Assembly (NCBI RefSeq): GCF_030463535.1
Contig: NC_132881.1
Span: 39,987,973-40,051,972 of the forward strand
Length of the DNA stretch: 64,000 nucleotides
Origin: Salminus brasiliensis
Lineage: Eukaryota; Chordata; Actinopteri; Characiformes; Bryconidae
Reading direction: 5' to 3'
Shown here: in pieces, positions 44,591-57,329 of the stretch
Layout: each line of letters opens with the position of its first letter
Position numbering within the stretch: position 1 is the first letter of the stretch
Program-made: the position numbers and the translations under genes
The notes under the pieces: generated by a model
What the model was told of the DNA's origin: nothing
The model's input: the letters and a program-made list of their open reading frames with translations, nothing else
Databases searched by the model: none

Positions 44591-45225
44591 TCACTCTTCC
44601 ATTCATTTTCTCTTCCCTCTTCCTCATCTCTCTTTTTTATTCCTTGTTCTTTCCTCTCCCCCCTTTTCCCCATCCTTCTCTGTCTCTCTTTTGTACCATC
44701 CCTGGCTCCCGCCACTTCTTTTCTCTCCAGTTCTCTCTCTCTCTCTCTCCTTTTCTCCACCTCTCTCTCTCTATCTCTTGTACCCCCCTTCTCTCCACCC
44801 TGACTCTTTTTCTTTCTCTCCTGCGTTCTCTCGTTCCATCTCTTCCCCCAGCCCTCTCTCTTGCTCTCTCTCTCTTCCTCCATCTCTTGCTCTTCCTTTC
44901 ATTCTTTCTCTTTATCACCCCCTGTTCTTTCCTCTCCCCCCTCTTTTTCTCCTCCACCCCTCCCTCTCTTTTTTCTCTCTCCTCCTCTTTTCCTTCTCTC
45001 CCCCTTACCCACCTCTCTCTATCCTCCCCTGTTCTTCCCTCTCATTTTCTCTTCCCCATCTCTCTCCATCCCTCCCTCCTCCCCCTCATCTCTTTCTCTC
45101 TTCCCCATCTCTCTCCCCTCCCCTCTCCCACCCACTCCCCCCCCTCTCTCTCTCTCTCTCTCTCTCCCTCCCTCCCTTCTCCCCCCATCTCTCTCTCTCT
45201 CTCTCTCCTGCTCTTCCCTCTTAGT
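44247..45225. repeat. (GA)n block followed by a 0.8-kb CT-rich tract
   Basis: The plus strand is purine GA repeat at 44,247-44,368. After a 30-base spacer it becomes almost pure pyrimidine (CT, CCT, CTTT) from 44,400 to about 45,225. The long Leu/Ser/Pro frames (up to 306 codons) and their Arg/Glu shadows on the other strand are repeat artefacts. Confidence 0.9.
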
Positions 45226-45350
45226 CCCCCCCACCCCCTTCAGTGGCTGTTGGTGTCAGTGTTGCGTTCGCATCTGCGTCATCTGTGAGCTGTGTCTGAG
45301 TGACTGGACTGGGTTAAAAATAAAGAGCAGTGAATGTTGTGTATGTATGT

Positions 45351-45352
<2 letters not shown>

Positions 45353-45393
<41 letters not shown>
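45353..45393. repeat. (GT)n microsatellite
   Basis: A GT run followed by degenerate GA repeats to about 45,460. Confidence 0.95.
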
Positions 45394-45400
<7 letters not shown>

Positions 45401-45460
45401 AAGAGAGAAATAGAGATAGAGAGAGAAAGTGTGAGAGAGAAAGTGTGAGAGAGAAAGTAT

Positions 45461-46607
45461 GTGTGTGTGCACCTGTAAGTGTGTGTGCATAGAACAAAAC
45501 CAGCACAGAGGTTGTAAGACTGTGAATAGCACATTCTGCTTCACTCTGCTCTGGTGTTATTGCCTGTAGCCTATGAGATCTGTCTTTGCTGATCCCAGTG
45601 GGCTCTGGACTCGCAGCCGAGAGGAGAGTGCACATAATAGAGCTGAGGCAGTGGGCACATTTTTTCGCTGTGGAAGACACATTCCTGAAGATTAGGTGCT
45701 GCTGTTCTCAGTCTAGTGTGTTTTTTTATTGGGCCGCTTGCAAGAACGACTGCCAAGTATCGCCAGCGGAGTTTAAAAAAGCTTGGCATCCACACACGAA
45801 TACTGAAGGACTAACTTTCAGAAAGTGCTCAAAATTAAACACAACCTCAGTCTAATCAGTTTAATTGTGAATAGGTATCAGCAATGACTTCTGCTACTAA
45901 TGGCGCTTTTCTACTGCATGCTACCTACACTACTCAACTTTCACTATATTTCACTATAGTGATATTAGAACAAATTCTAAATATCACTACCTGAACAGGT
46001 TTACGGATTTAAAATAGTTTTTATTTATTTTATTTATGTCTGGCCTTTAGTTCTATCTTTTAGCCCGTAATAGGTACACAACATATTAACAGCAGAACAT
46101 AAACCAGTCAAATTTAAGAAAATAGCTAGCCAACGAAAACGCTTAGAGAGATTTGCTTGGAGATTTTACTAATGGTTAGTTTGTGCTGGATGTCTGCAAT
46201 GCATAGAGCATAGATTGACTGTTCTTGCGTGATGTGTACTAAAACAATTGCCTAATGGAAAAGCAAAAACAGCGGAGTAGGGTTGAGTAGAATAGTTTAA
46301 GTACCATGCAGTGGAAAAGCACCATAACCTAGTGGTACACAATTTCGGTCTTAGAGAGTAAAGTTTGAAAGGTTTGGTAGTTGCTCCACTCAAACAGTCC
46401 CACTTTGTCTGGTAATTAACTGATTCGTGGAATCAGAGTTCTGCACCCCTGGTGTAACCAGTTCATTAGACTAGTTCACTGCAAAATTATTTGCTATGCC
46501 CATGCTAAGTCAATCAGACAAGCCATTTTCAATCCTGTAGTTTTACAGTGAAGCTATGATGCTAATATAGCTAAAAACATATGGAAAGCATATTTTATTG
46601 TTTTCTT
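45461..46607. other. Non-genic stretch
   Basis: No recognisable gene or full repeat. An 89-codon frame at 45,586-45,855 has no family resemblance and no supporting signals. Confidence 0.5.
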
Positions 46608-46688
46608 CTTATTTATTCATTCATTCATCTTATCTGCTTCTTCCTGGTTGGGGTCGTGGTGGGTGCCGGAGCCTACCTGCAAGGCGCC
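46608..46688 (+). repeat. Fragment of a common fish dispersed repeat (5' part)
   Basis: ATTCATTCATTCATCTTATC, CTGCTTCTTCCTGGTTGGGG and GGGTGCCGGAGCCTACCTGC are the opening words of a repeat family widespread in teleosts. A later portion of the same family is at 51,060-51,310. Confidence 0.6.
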
Positions 46689-46708
46689 TTATATTAGTGT
46701 CTGAGATC

Positions 46709-47005
46709 TACACTCTATGGACACCTGCTCATTCATTGTTTCTTCTAAAACCAAGGGTAGGGTAACTGTCTCTGCTGTCCAGGGAAGGCTTTCTAAGGAA
46801 TTGAATGAAGCACCATCATTCCAGAGAATGATCCACAAGTCCACAGCTCAATGCTGGGCGGCTTAATACCCTATTGGCAGTACTTTTCTACTGGGACAAG
46901 ACAAGCTGTCTGTGTGCATTTGCACATCTGTGTCAGCAATGGTGCAGCTTAAAGTAGCTGAATGTGTTCATTAGACCAGAAACATTTGAACATATGTGCA
47001 GTGTA
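46709..47005 (-). mobile_element. MITE family A copy, inverted, internally deleted
   Basis: It starts TACACTCTATGGACACCTGC and ends GAACATATGTGCAGTGTA. The interior has AACTGTCTCTGCTGTCCAGG, CACAGCTCAATGCTGGGCGG and GCACATCTGTGTCAGCAATG. Confidence 0.75.
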
Positions 47006-48420
47006 TGAGAAACCAGCGAAACAGATGAGAGTAAGAATTATGGAAATGTGTGATAAAAGAGCAGGGATAGAGAGAGAGGATGTGTAGGAGATGTAGAAAA
47101 AAAACACAAGATTCCTCTTTCTTTCAGGTGTGAATGTGCACTCAGCTTAGCTGCATACCGCTCCATGCAACCACACGCACAGATATCACACACTTTGCAC
47201 TGCAGTCACTTGCCCACACACTGATTATACAGAGAAGCTATGTGAAAACATGCTTCCTTTATGACTACAGTGCAGAGCGAGCAAAGGGGACACACAGAGG
47301 AGGGTGAAAAGTTATTAAAAAGGAGCGAGAAGGAGTATTAATATAGCACAGACGGATGCTGCGGAAACGATCGAGGGAAAAAGGGGTAGCAGGACAGGAA
47401 GAAACGATGGAAACAGAGTAGAGCGATTAGCTGAAGAAATGTTCATGTGAGAGAACAAGAGAGAAAAGACAAGAGAAGGAGTTGAGGGAGGGTTTGGGAG
47501 GGTGATTGTTTGGAGCCCTCTGGGAGAGGAAAGAGACCGCAGGAGGAATTTGACGTCAGAAAAGACAGAGCGGTCGTTTTATCACCACATGGTGGAGGAG
47601 GATTGCGGGGATGAAGGGATCAGGGGACAGATGAGAGAGGAAAATGAATATGCAGGCCTGAACCGCAGATATGGGTCAGTGTTAAACAAGAAGAATGTGT
47701 TACTGGACAGTCTGTTTTAAATCTACTGTTTAAAATATGAAGACCATCATATTTCCTTGGGAAAATGTAGAGTAAACTGTAACTTGTGAGAGCACAAACA
47801 TTCTAATTCTTTATGGATGTTTTTCCATTGGGCTTTGAAGCACAGAAGCTACAGGTTTTAATCAGAACTCAGGACTATTCACATCTGGTCCTATTTTCCA
47901 GTGTTATTTCCAGTATTGTGTGCTTTTGTGCATGGCATTTGACTTTGTAACTACCAAACATACAACATACATAACCATTTATTGTTTAGCTGAGCTGATT
48001 TAAAGCAACATTAAGTAGTAGTACATATTTTACCTTAAAGTAACAGCTTCACAATCACTTTAATGCTCTACTGATTGTAATCGGGAGAATAATGTCTCTA
48101 TTGTTGCCACTCAAAGCTCAGCACCCCTGAAACTGCACTATGTCACTTGCCAGAATTGCATAATGCTGCATAACCTGAGTGTAAAATTCAATCATGTAAC
48201 TTTACCCCATCAGTCCACATGATTCTTTGGCTTTCAGTGATGCTTCTTATCGCTCAGGTTGTCCATAAATTACACATGATGTAGCACAAGAAGTGAACAT
48301 AACAAACCCTTAAATAATTAGATGACTCATACTCAGTGGTCAATATTCAAATTACTAATGTAGCATAGCCAAATATCAACAACTATTAACAACATTAGTG
48401 CCATGCATGATACTCTCTTC
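47006..48420. other. Non-genic stretch, purine-rich at 47,280-47,680
   Basis: No supported gene. The purine-rich part contains a CRE palindrome TGACGTCA at 47,551-47,558 in an otherwise anonymous context. Confidence 0.45.
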
Positions 48421-48620
48421 ACTGTTAAAAGTATAAGATCCTCAAGGAACTTCTGGAGGTTCTCCAGAAGGTGCTTTGAGGAACCTTCAATGAATTTTGT
48501 CTTCCAAAAAAAACCTTCTCTTAAAAGTTCCTCAAAGCACCTTTAACGTTTCTTAGGAACTTAAGATGTTTCAAATAAAAAACCTCCACCAAAATGTTCT
48601 CATACTTTTCACTGTGTAGT
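48420..48620. repeat. Foldback element (TCCTCAAGGAAC type)
   Basis: The left arm CACTGTTAAAAGTATAAGAT pairs with the inverse of the right end (CACAGTGAAAAGTATGAGAA). The inner arms GAAGGTGCTTTGAGGAACCT and GTTCCTCAAAGCACCTTTAA are also complementary. A related piece is at 61,060-61,195. Confidence 0.7.
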
Positions 48621-50825
48621 TGGCCACGTTGCTGCCACTGTTAGCTGCTTACTCAATCACACCCCATTAGCCAAATCCACGACTTAGCTACAGTGCCATG
48701 TTTTCTCAAGCTGCAGAAAGGTTCATGTTTTTTTTAGGTTGACAGAGCAGGCAGTGCATGATAATGTAATCCTTTTGTTGTGGTGTTGTATAGGTAGTGT
48801 GGACATGGGTAAATTAAACTCAAGTACACACAAACGAGTTCTTTCTTAATACTATTTTTTTTTCTCTAAACACCGTAGCTAAAGCTAATCTTCCTCTCCC
48901 ATTTTTTTCTTTCAGTCCCTACTAAGCAGCTAAGAGAGTCACTGTTAGAGTAATCAAAAGGTTATTCTGTCTTTTAAGAAGAAGTTGAATAAGATGTTTA
49001 CACCAAAGCATTTCATGAACTGTTACAGCCTAAAATACAACAAATACAACAAATAGAACAAATTACTATACTGGTTACAGTATACAGTAAAAATAATGGT
49101 TTTGGTAGCTTTGGTAGTCTCAATATGAGGCCAGCAATGCTGTCCTTCCACTGCACCATCTGCCATTTGAGCCCTTGCTGTCTGAACCCACTGCACTGTA
49201 CATGTATGGTACATGTAGTTGACAATATGCATTTATTATTGGTCAACAAAGTTGTGTAAGATGCTTCTGATTGGTGAACTGAGCTATCTAACATGTATTT
49301 AAATAACACTCACAAAAAAGTCTGTTGAATAATTTTTTTCAAGTAACAGGAGGAATGTAGATGGATGTAACAGAGTAAAAGTATATTCATGACCTCACAT
49401 TCGAGTGGGATTAATTTTTCATGGGGAGGTGTATAATTCTACTACAGGACATCTGTAAAATGTATGACCAGTTATAATAGGATAAGAAATCTCGGCATAA
49501 CTGACTGAGTGGCTATGGGAGTGGCTACTTGATTTACACACTGCTGTCACCAATCTTATAACCCACCTTATAAGATTTTAGCAGCTGCATGTTCATAACA
49601 TGTATGTAGGCCATAGGCTACACTACACAATGATTTGCCTAAAGCTGCCAGAAGCATTGCACCTCTGAGCATCATGCCTTCTCTTGGCTCATCTTCTGGA
49701 TTTGACTGAGTTTTGCCATAGACTTTAATGACCCAAAGTATCTGTGCCTTGCAAAACAAAGCTAAATGCCTCCTCGAGTGCCTTCATACTTGAGGAAAAA
49801 TGTGAAAAGGCTTGGTTTACAGAAGGTAAAAGGTGCCGTAATCTTTACTGATGCAGGAGCACGCAGTCCATAATAATAAACGACTGACATGGGGCAACTC
49901 TTAAAAGTATAATTTGTTCAAAAAGTTATTTAAGTAAATGCAATGTAGTAAATGTAGCTACCCACTTCTGGACACCATAAACTTTGGCAGTAGCTTCATT
50001 AGCCTTAGTAGCTCTACTGCAAACGTATACCACACATGATTTGATTGAATGACTACATCTGGAGCATTGAGGATGTTGCTTTTACTTCAAAAATAAAAAT
50101 AGACTTTCATCTTTTAAGACTCAGTCCATTAAGCCAAGATACAATACATGACATTGAGATAAATAGAATATTCATGGAAAAAGATTCACTCACGAAAATG
50201 AAGACTGGGGTGCATGAAAACCATGGTTGCTGTACTAATGACGCACTGCATGCATTGTATAAAATGCATTAAACAACTCTCTAAATATTCCTTGGAGCCA
50301 AATATGAAAGGAGTCTCATGTCTCTGTTATAATAGAGGGATGGAATCAGATGAAATGTATTATAAACATATACCTGATACTTGTACTGGTGTTATAAAAT
50401 TGCAGTCTTCTAAAAGATAAGACTCATATATAGACATACATCTTTTGATTGAGAGTACTTAGATTTAATGTGCAGAAATACTTACATGAAAGTGTTCAGC
50501 CATGTAGGTCATTGAATTGTCTAGTGGCAGTAATTCACTTGCTTATGTTGAAAAAGCTTTATAATTATGCTGCAACTCAACCAGCCTTTATTTCCCACTA
50601 CTACAGAGCTGTTTGAGCTGGATGTGATTAGCAGAGTTGTTTTACCAAAGGAGATTCTGTAATATAGTTAGCAAGAACATATACAGGGTACAGGTACATA
50701 GTGAACTGTATCACACAGTAGTTGTCAATGCTGCAGTAGTATTTATGGTTATAATACACTTATTTGATGATTCTTTATCACATGTATCAGTTTCATATAG
50801 AACAATGAATATATAAAAAGAGTTA
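48621..50825. other. Non-genic stretch
   Basis: AT-rich DNA without a recognisable gene or full-length repeat. Confidence 0.5.
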
Positions 50826-50960
50826 TTACAAACTTCTATTAGCAAGAATAGCCTCACCAATTTGTACAGAAGTCCCTGCAGTTACTGAATAATACAACTT
50901 AGCCTGTAATAAGCATTTCTGTGTTAGGAGGTTAAACACTAAATAGCACTAATAAGGGTT
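50826..50960 (+). repeat. Solo arm related to the long-inverted-repeat element at 60 kb
   Basis: TTATTACAAACTTCTATTAG, AGAATAGCCTCACC and CCTGTAATAAGCATTTCTGT match, in order, the arms at 60,035-60,170 and (inverted) 61,510-61,610. Confidence 0.6.
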
Positions 50961-51059
50961 CCACCATTATTATGAGTGAAAGAATGCCTTTTCAGACCTA
51001 TAAACTCTTCTTCTTTAGAGTGGAGTCCCTTTAATCTGACATGCCTCTTTCAACAAAAG

Positions 51060-51310
51060 GCACAAATACCCACTGGACAGTGTGCCAGTCTGTCACACCC
51101 ATTCACTTACACCCAGTGACAATTTACCATCGCCAGTTCAGCTTCTATGTGTGTTTTTGGGAGGTGGAAAGATCTGGAATACCCGGAGGAAACCCACGGA
51201 GCAAAACACTCCGAACTCCTTACAGAAACCGAGGCAAGGACAAAACCCTCAACCCCGGGCTTCTGCCGATGTGTAGCACACAGACTAGCTGTTGCACCCC
51301 CAGCCCACTT
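51060..51310 (+). repeat. Fragment of a common fish dispersed repeat (central and 3' part)
   Basis: ACAATTTACCATCGCCAGTT, GTGTGTTTTTGGGAGGTGGA, ACCCGGAGGAAACCCACGGA and CTCCGAACTCCTTACAGAAA are the core of a dispersed repeat found across teleosts. It also gives rise to overlapping short frames that are not genes. Confidence 0.65.
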
Positions 51311-51703
51311 CTTAAGAAAAAAGCCTGAACAAATACTGCTAAAAAATACACGTGCTTCATGGGTTCTTTAGAGCAATGCCATGCAGCCATGGTGGGGAGC
51401 TTCATTCTTGGAGAACCAGATTCCTGCACAGTTTGGTAATTTTCACACTTTTCAGCTCAGCATTAGACCCAGTTTGGTTTCCATAAAGAACATTAGTTTG
51501 TTGGTTCCTTTAAAAAGGAATTGCTACTGTTCTCTTTGGGGATTTAAAAGTGGCTCAGTTACAATTGTCATAATCCACAAACGTACGGGACTGGAGCTAA
51601 AGCTGAAGAGAAGAAGCTACAAGTGGGACTGTGAAGGACCTGGAGAGGCTTTGTGTAGAAACTAGATCAATGGAGTAAGAAGAGCATGTACACTGTCTAG
51701 ACC

Positions 51704-51710
<7 letters not shown>

Positions 51711-51736
<26 letters not shown>
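51711..51736. repeat. (AC)n microsatellite
   Basis: A pure AC run. Confidence 0.95.
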
Positions 51737-51740
<4 letters not shown>

Positions 51741-52644
51741 ATTGACTTCTACTGTAAACGACTATTTGTTTTTCAAGTGTTATTTTATTATCCTCCCTTA
51801 ATAAACCAAACAGTCATTTATGGAAGCCCACTCCTGCCAGGTAGAGGAGAGGTAATTACTAATAATTATGTAGGCCTAGTTCTTGTGATTTTGTAAAAAA
51901 ATAATTACTTATTTTCTCTAGATTTTGTTCAAATCACCACTTACCTACAAAAAATCATCCCCAACTTTCATTCAAAATCTGACACCCATGCCCTCATGGG
52001 TGCATGTGTACTCCTTTCACATCAAGCATGTTAAGAGAGAGATATACAATGTCGTCCTGGCAAAGACTGAGTGCAGAACAGTCCAATAATGATTGCACAT
52101 TTTTGTTTATTTATTTTTATTTTTATTTTTTGCCTTGAGTCATTTGACCTCACTAAATGGCCAGATTTTCAGCCTATGACCTGGATCATAGCATTTGTGC
52201 TCATCTTCACCAGGCATACCAATAGTTCAGTCCAACTTCATATCAGCCTGTTGTTCATCAAACCCTGCTTGGCTGGCAGTTAACCTGAGATGAGATGTGC
52301 AAGGCAGGTGAATTCAAAACACTCAGAGCTCAGGTAAGCCCAGTGAAGCCTAGCCTCAGACCTGCATTAGTCGCCAATGTAATTTTATCAACCTTAATGA
52401 ATAAGAAAAATGTGAATGGTCCAGTTACTTGAGGTCACCATGGATTTCAGAAAAAGAGGCGTTCTGAAAGAAAGTGTCTGAATGCAGCTGAATTACAGCA
52501 GAAGTCAACAGAGATTTTCTTTTGTGAAGCACAATACTGGACACTTGAAAATAACCTTTTCTTGGCTGTGGACATAAACCGATCTTAAGTTACACACACA
52601 CACACCTCTGCAAGAAATGTTCAGCATGTTTGGCTTAAATGAAT

Positions 52645-52890
52645 ATACTTGCAGTGCAGGGAAACTACGCCAGAGTACGAGAGACTGATGGCCTCTATTC
52701 AAGCTGAGTATGGAGAATCGGAAGTGACGGCAGGGGAGCTGACAAAGACGAGGAGCATGACTTGTGTTTGGGCAGGGCGGATGAGTATGAGAGTGAGAAA
52801 GAGAGTGAGAGGGAGTGGGCAGGAGAAAAAGACAGTGAGAACAATAAGAAAACATTCAATGGCTTCTGTCAAGCACACAAGAGCAGCATG
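52645..52890 (+). other. GC-richer, coding-like island of unknown nature
   Basis: After an AG at 52,656-52,657 one frame reads ETTPEYERLMASIQAEYGES. A second frame then gives the acidic stretch RADEYESEKESEREWAGEKD. The two frames differ by one base, as in a broken exon. I recognise no family. No donor or matching exon was found nearby. It may equally be purine-rich sequence that looks protein-like by chance. Confidence 0.2.
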
Positions 52891-53507
52891 AAAGCTTGTC
52901 GCTCAGTTGCTGTAAGAGGCGTGACTGCATGTCTCTTTCTAATAATGCTGCTTACGCGTTATTTGGAACAGCATTGCATCAAGCTGCTCCAAATACACAG
53001 GTCTGGAATCAGCATTTTACTCACTATTACGTCGTCTCTGAGAATGCGTGAGCTCTGTCTGAGTTGAACTAATAGTTGCACTAAAGTTTTGCTTTGCAGT
53101 TTTTGAACCTTATGGACCAAAACTATTCTATTACCTCTCTATTCTATTACTAAGTCATTTCAGTTCAAATGCATTGACCCCTAATTGGTTTTAGAGGCTT
53201 GCGTATCTGTCCTCCATCACTGTACCATTTATTGTGTTTAATGAGTAGAGAGCCATTGACTGCATGCACTATTCATGCTGTTGGACAACCTTCAAATAAC
53301 ATTATCCAAATCCCCTTCCACCTCATGAGACACTGTAGTGATTTTTGGTCCAAGATGCTGAAATGAGTTTCCAGTCTAAAAACTACCCAGCTGGACTTTG
53401 CCGCTGCTACCTAATTGCACATAGGAAGGATGAAAACAGCAATAATGAATCTGCTTCCAACAACTGGGGGACATAGAACTTCCATAAACATGGCATTGCA
53501 GGGATTG

Positions 53508-53572
53508 TACACTATATGTTCAAATGTTTGTGGACAATCCTTCAAATTAATGCATTCAGCAGTTGCAAACTC
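53508..53572 (+). mobile_element. MITE family A, left-end fragment
   Basis: TACACTATATGTTCAAATGT, then TTTGTGGACAATCC and AATGCATTCAGCA. The remainder is lost. Confidence 0.65.
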
Positions 53573-54530
53573 CCCACCCCACCCCAGCATTGCGATTGCG
53601 AAACCAACATGGCTGATCCAGAATCCAAGTGGATTCAGGTTTTGTAACATTGTAAACGAAAACTCTGCCCACAATTAACTGAATTTGATTATCATACACC
53701 TCTATTTAATCAAATAGAGTAGTGTAAAGATGTGCAAACTTTGTTTCCTCAACAAAAAAATGCTATATTTGTTAATGGCGATGTATTTTTAGTTTGTCAA
53801 TTAAGCAATTTTCATGGTTCATTATTCTGAGTGCAGGAAAGTGAATTTCCATGAGGAGATTAAGATTGAGATTCCACTGGTTTCAGTGAACTCTTTGTGT
53901 ATAATTCAGAAACTGCACAGCTCATTGAAACTTTGGTCTGATCTGAACTTGCTGAGACTAACTTTATGATGTGCTGTGCCTTAGATCATCACCAGCCATG
54001 CTGTCAGTCAGTCTTGGTGGTTTCTGCAGAAAAAGAGGAGGTCAGAGAAATTGTAGCAGTAGTGAGATGGTCTCATACAGTAAAAGGTTCACCTTCTGAA
54101 GTAAAATGTGTTAGAAAACGGCCTTCAGCACAGCCTGTTGGGTATTACAACAAATGCAGGAATGACGTAGGTATGAATCAGCTCTAAACTTATAGAAAGA
54201 GTGTAAGATTGTGTTGTATTATTACTTTACAGCAATCAGCAAAATGATAATGATCCTCAGAGCTGGGCAGGCTCTCTGATCCAGTTTTAATTACGTAAAT
54301 GAATCTTGCTTATTACTTCAGACACAAGCCTGTACACACAGCTAGTAGTCTTGTGAGCATTATGCAAATATTCATAGACACTCATGAGACTCATCAACGG
54401 CAAAATGTATATGATGAGAATTTACACAAATTTACAGCTTATCTTCAAAGATAAGCTATTTTAATCAGCTCTTTATACACATACTGTTTACATAGTGCCT
54501 GAACTAATGTATATGATATTTTACATACAC
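53573..54530. other. Non-genic stretch
   Basis: No supported gene or repeat beyond short AT-rich runs. Confidence 0.45.
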
Positions 54531-54672
54531 TATATGGACAAAAATATTTGGACTCACTCATAAAAAGAGTTTATCCTGCTTTTGTTAGAACACCTGCCTA
54601 ACACTGAGTAGGTCTCCCTTGTACAGCCACAACAGATCTGACTATTTGAAGCATAAACTCATAAACTGGAAG
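54531..54672 (+). mobile_element. Hybrid of Tc1/MITE end and family C start
   Basis: CACTATATGGACAAAAATAT and AAGAGTTTATCCTGCTTTTG (inverted family A right end) run straight into ACCTGCCTAACACTGAGTAG and CCACAACAGATCTGAC, the opening of family C. One element appears inserted in, or recombined with, another. Confidence 0.5.
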
Positions 54673-56261
54673 GGGTGGGATATAACATGTCTAGCTGTCC
54701 AGTAGTATTATTACAGCGCATTTGGCACATTTGACATAACCTGTTATGATATTAAACATTGTTACACCTGTCATGACAGATACTAGTAATATTAACATTA
54801 CACTATTATATCACTGGGCATAGTCTGTTTATGCATGTTGGGGTCATACAGCAGGGTTCAAGTAAAGTGTTACCTGGTAGCTGTTTGTAGCAAAATCTTC
54901 ATTGCTGTTTCCAACCTGTTTATTTTTAAATAATTAGCAACAGCAGGTTAGTCCAGCTGTGTAGCCTTTTTAACTGGAAACTCAACATCATACAGCATCA
55001 AAAATCACTATAGTTTCTTATGGGAAACTTTAATGCAAAGATCAATAGTACTCAACACACTGAATGTACATTCTTGCTTTATTTGTTAGGGTACAGTAAT
55101 GAAGAACAGGTTGGTTATCACATATGTACTGTATGTGTATATACTTCCAATGCCAGTCACCACTTTATGTATCGCTGATGAAACTAATCAATAATAAGCC
55201 TGAAGCTGAACGCATTCTCCCGCTAGCTCAGAAATGATCACACCCTGAATAAAACTGCAGCATGGTACTTCTTTTGTATTGCGATAGTCAACACCAGTGC
55301 ACAAAAGAGCTCCAATTACACATTAATCCATTTTACACTAGCCAATGTGGGCATGCATGCATACCAACTATCACTGGAAAGGTGTTAGGTAAGGCAGAGC
55401 TTATGAGTTGCAAAAAATCATAAACACAAGCTTGATCAACATAAAGATGTGTGTTATGACAAATGTGCACTATTTAGTCACAAATTACACATTAATATGT
55501 TAATGCAGTATAAAAAATAGAATAAGCTGTGTGACACATGCAGGAGAAAGTGTAGAGGAAAATAAGAGAGAGAAAGTATAGTAACGAATGGAAAATGAGG
55601 GCATAGACAGACAGAAAAGGGGGGGGCTCATTACTAGTTCACAGGCACACCCTCAGAGACAAAAATCAGAGACAGGAATGAGAGAGAAAGAGAGAGAGAG
55701 GGAAAGAGAGAGGCGGAGAGGAATAGAGGGAGGGAGAGGAACAGGAAAAGAGAGGGTGTGTGGAGATGGAGAGAGGGACAGCAGGAGGGTATTGCAGTTG
55801 ATTATGGTTTTGCATCATAAGCGGCGTTGGGACTTCTCATCATTTTGATCCCCCCCTGCCAAAGGGGCGGGACAACACGTTGTCATGGAGATGGACACTG
55901 TCTGTTTACGCACTCACAAAAAGGGTCATATCTTAGTCATCAGAGCTTTGTTTCCCTCTGTGTCTTTAGAAAAGACAACTGTTAAGAGACTTGGGAGCAG
56001 GATGTAAGAGCCTTTAAAGGGCTAATATGCCACACGTATGTCAACTGCGTGGGTTTATGTACCAAAATCAGTCATCATTTATTCTGCATAATCATTTTCC
56101 CACCTCTCTTTATTCCTTATAATTAAACAGGCTGTATTTTGTTACTTATTTTCATGTCTGTTGACAGATAGACTTGTTCAAATGACACATTTAGTAGATT
56201 TTGTTGAAATCCTTATCAGGACAACCAAAAACTTTTTCTTTTGGATATCCTGCAGAGATTA
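54673..56261. other. Non-genic stretch with GA-rich tract
   Basis: AT-rich DNA without a gene. A degenerate GA-rich tract occupies about 55,670-55,790. Confidence 0.5.
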
Positions 56262-56380
56262 GGGGGACGTCTGTGGTCTAAAGTGTAAAGAAGAATGCAT
56301 GAGATCACTGGTTCAGCCCCCAGGAACGGCATCCACGGCCAAAGTGCCCTTGAGTAAGGTACCTAATCCCTTTTTGGAAA
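56262..56380 (+). mobile_element. Truncated tRNA-derived SINE
   Basis: GGGGGACGTCTGTGGTCTAA, then CACTGGTTCAGCCCCCAGGA (B-box region) and AAGTGCCCTTGAGTAAGGTA. It is a short relative of the SINE at 42,245. Confidence 0.6.
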
Positions 56381-56594
56381 AAATAATAAAACATTACTTT
56401 TTGCACATTCATTTTACTTTAATAAATTAAGCAAATAAATACTAATTATGCTTATAGAATGTGAACATATTTGCATTTAGAAAGTCAACACATGGAATTT
56501 GCCAATTTGACCAGGGGTACCCAAATGTTTTTATAAGACTGTATGTAGATCTCTGTTCTGTTTCGACTGGCAGCCCATATTTCTATAAAATATC

Positions 56595-56626
<32 letters not shown>

Positions 56627-56627
56627 G
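56595..56627. repeat. (AAT)n microsatellite
   Basis: A pure AAT trinucleotide run of about 11 units. Confidence 0.95.
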
Positions 56628-56811
56628 TATAGGCCCTTTAGTAACGAACTCACAGTAATCCAAATACAAAAAGGTCAAACAAAGCAGTAGAGAAAACTGA
56701 TCAGAAAAAAACATATGAACTAAAAAAAGATGTTATGGAACCTCTGGGAAAGCAATTATATAGTCTATACTGTGTCATATATACATACATACACGTGTGC
56801 AAATATATACT

Positions 56812-57229
56812 TACACATGTGCAAAAGTATTGGGACACTTGTTTATTTTTCTTCCAGAATCAAGGGTATTAAAAAAGAGCTTACCCTGCGTTTTTTCGAG
56901 TAACTATCGTTCAGGGACAGGGCAACATGAATGATCACCGACCCTCCCCAACCCCAACCCCCCAACTTATCCCATAAGTATTGGATGGAGCACCCTCATT
57001 CCAGAGAACACACTTCCACTGCTCCACAGCTCAATGCTGGGGGGGCTTTATATCCCTCTAGCCCACACCTAGCTTTAGGCATGGTACCAATAGGTTCATG
57101 TTTATCTGCTCCAAAGAGTCCTATTCTATTGTCAATACTTCTCACCAGGGAGTAGACAAGCTGTTTGTGTGCATGAGCTGAATGCATTCATTAGAAGGGG
57201 TGTTCACAAACATTTGGACATACAGTGTA
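56812..57229 (-). mobile_element. MITE family A copy, inverted, nearly full length
   Basis: It starts TACACATGTGCAAAAGTATT and ends CATTTGGACATACAGTGTA. The interior has AACTTATCCCATAAGTATTG, ACAGCTCAATGCTGGGGGGG and ATAGGTTCATGTTTATCTGC. Confidence 0.8.
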
Positions 57230-57329
57230 ATTTCTACACAAAAGGAATAGTGTGTACACCTACACAGTTTGTCTTTCATTTTGCTTACTTCTAGCATAAC
57301 TACAATTTTGTTTTTATAGAAACATGTCT

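Noticed and set aside
44368-45288. 306-codon plus-strand frame and its neighbours
   Set aside because: Translation of CT repeats into Leu/Ser/Pro only; overlapping frames on both strands are equally open.
45586-45855. 89-codon frame
   Set aside because: No recognisable motif, no splice or promoter context, and an equally open frame on the other strand.
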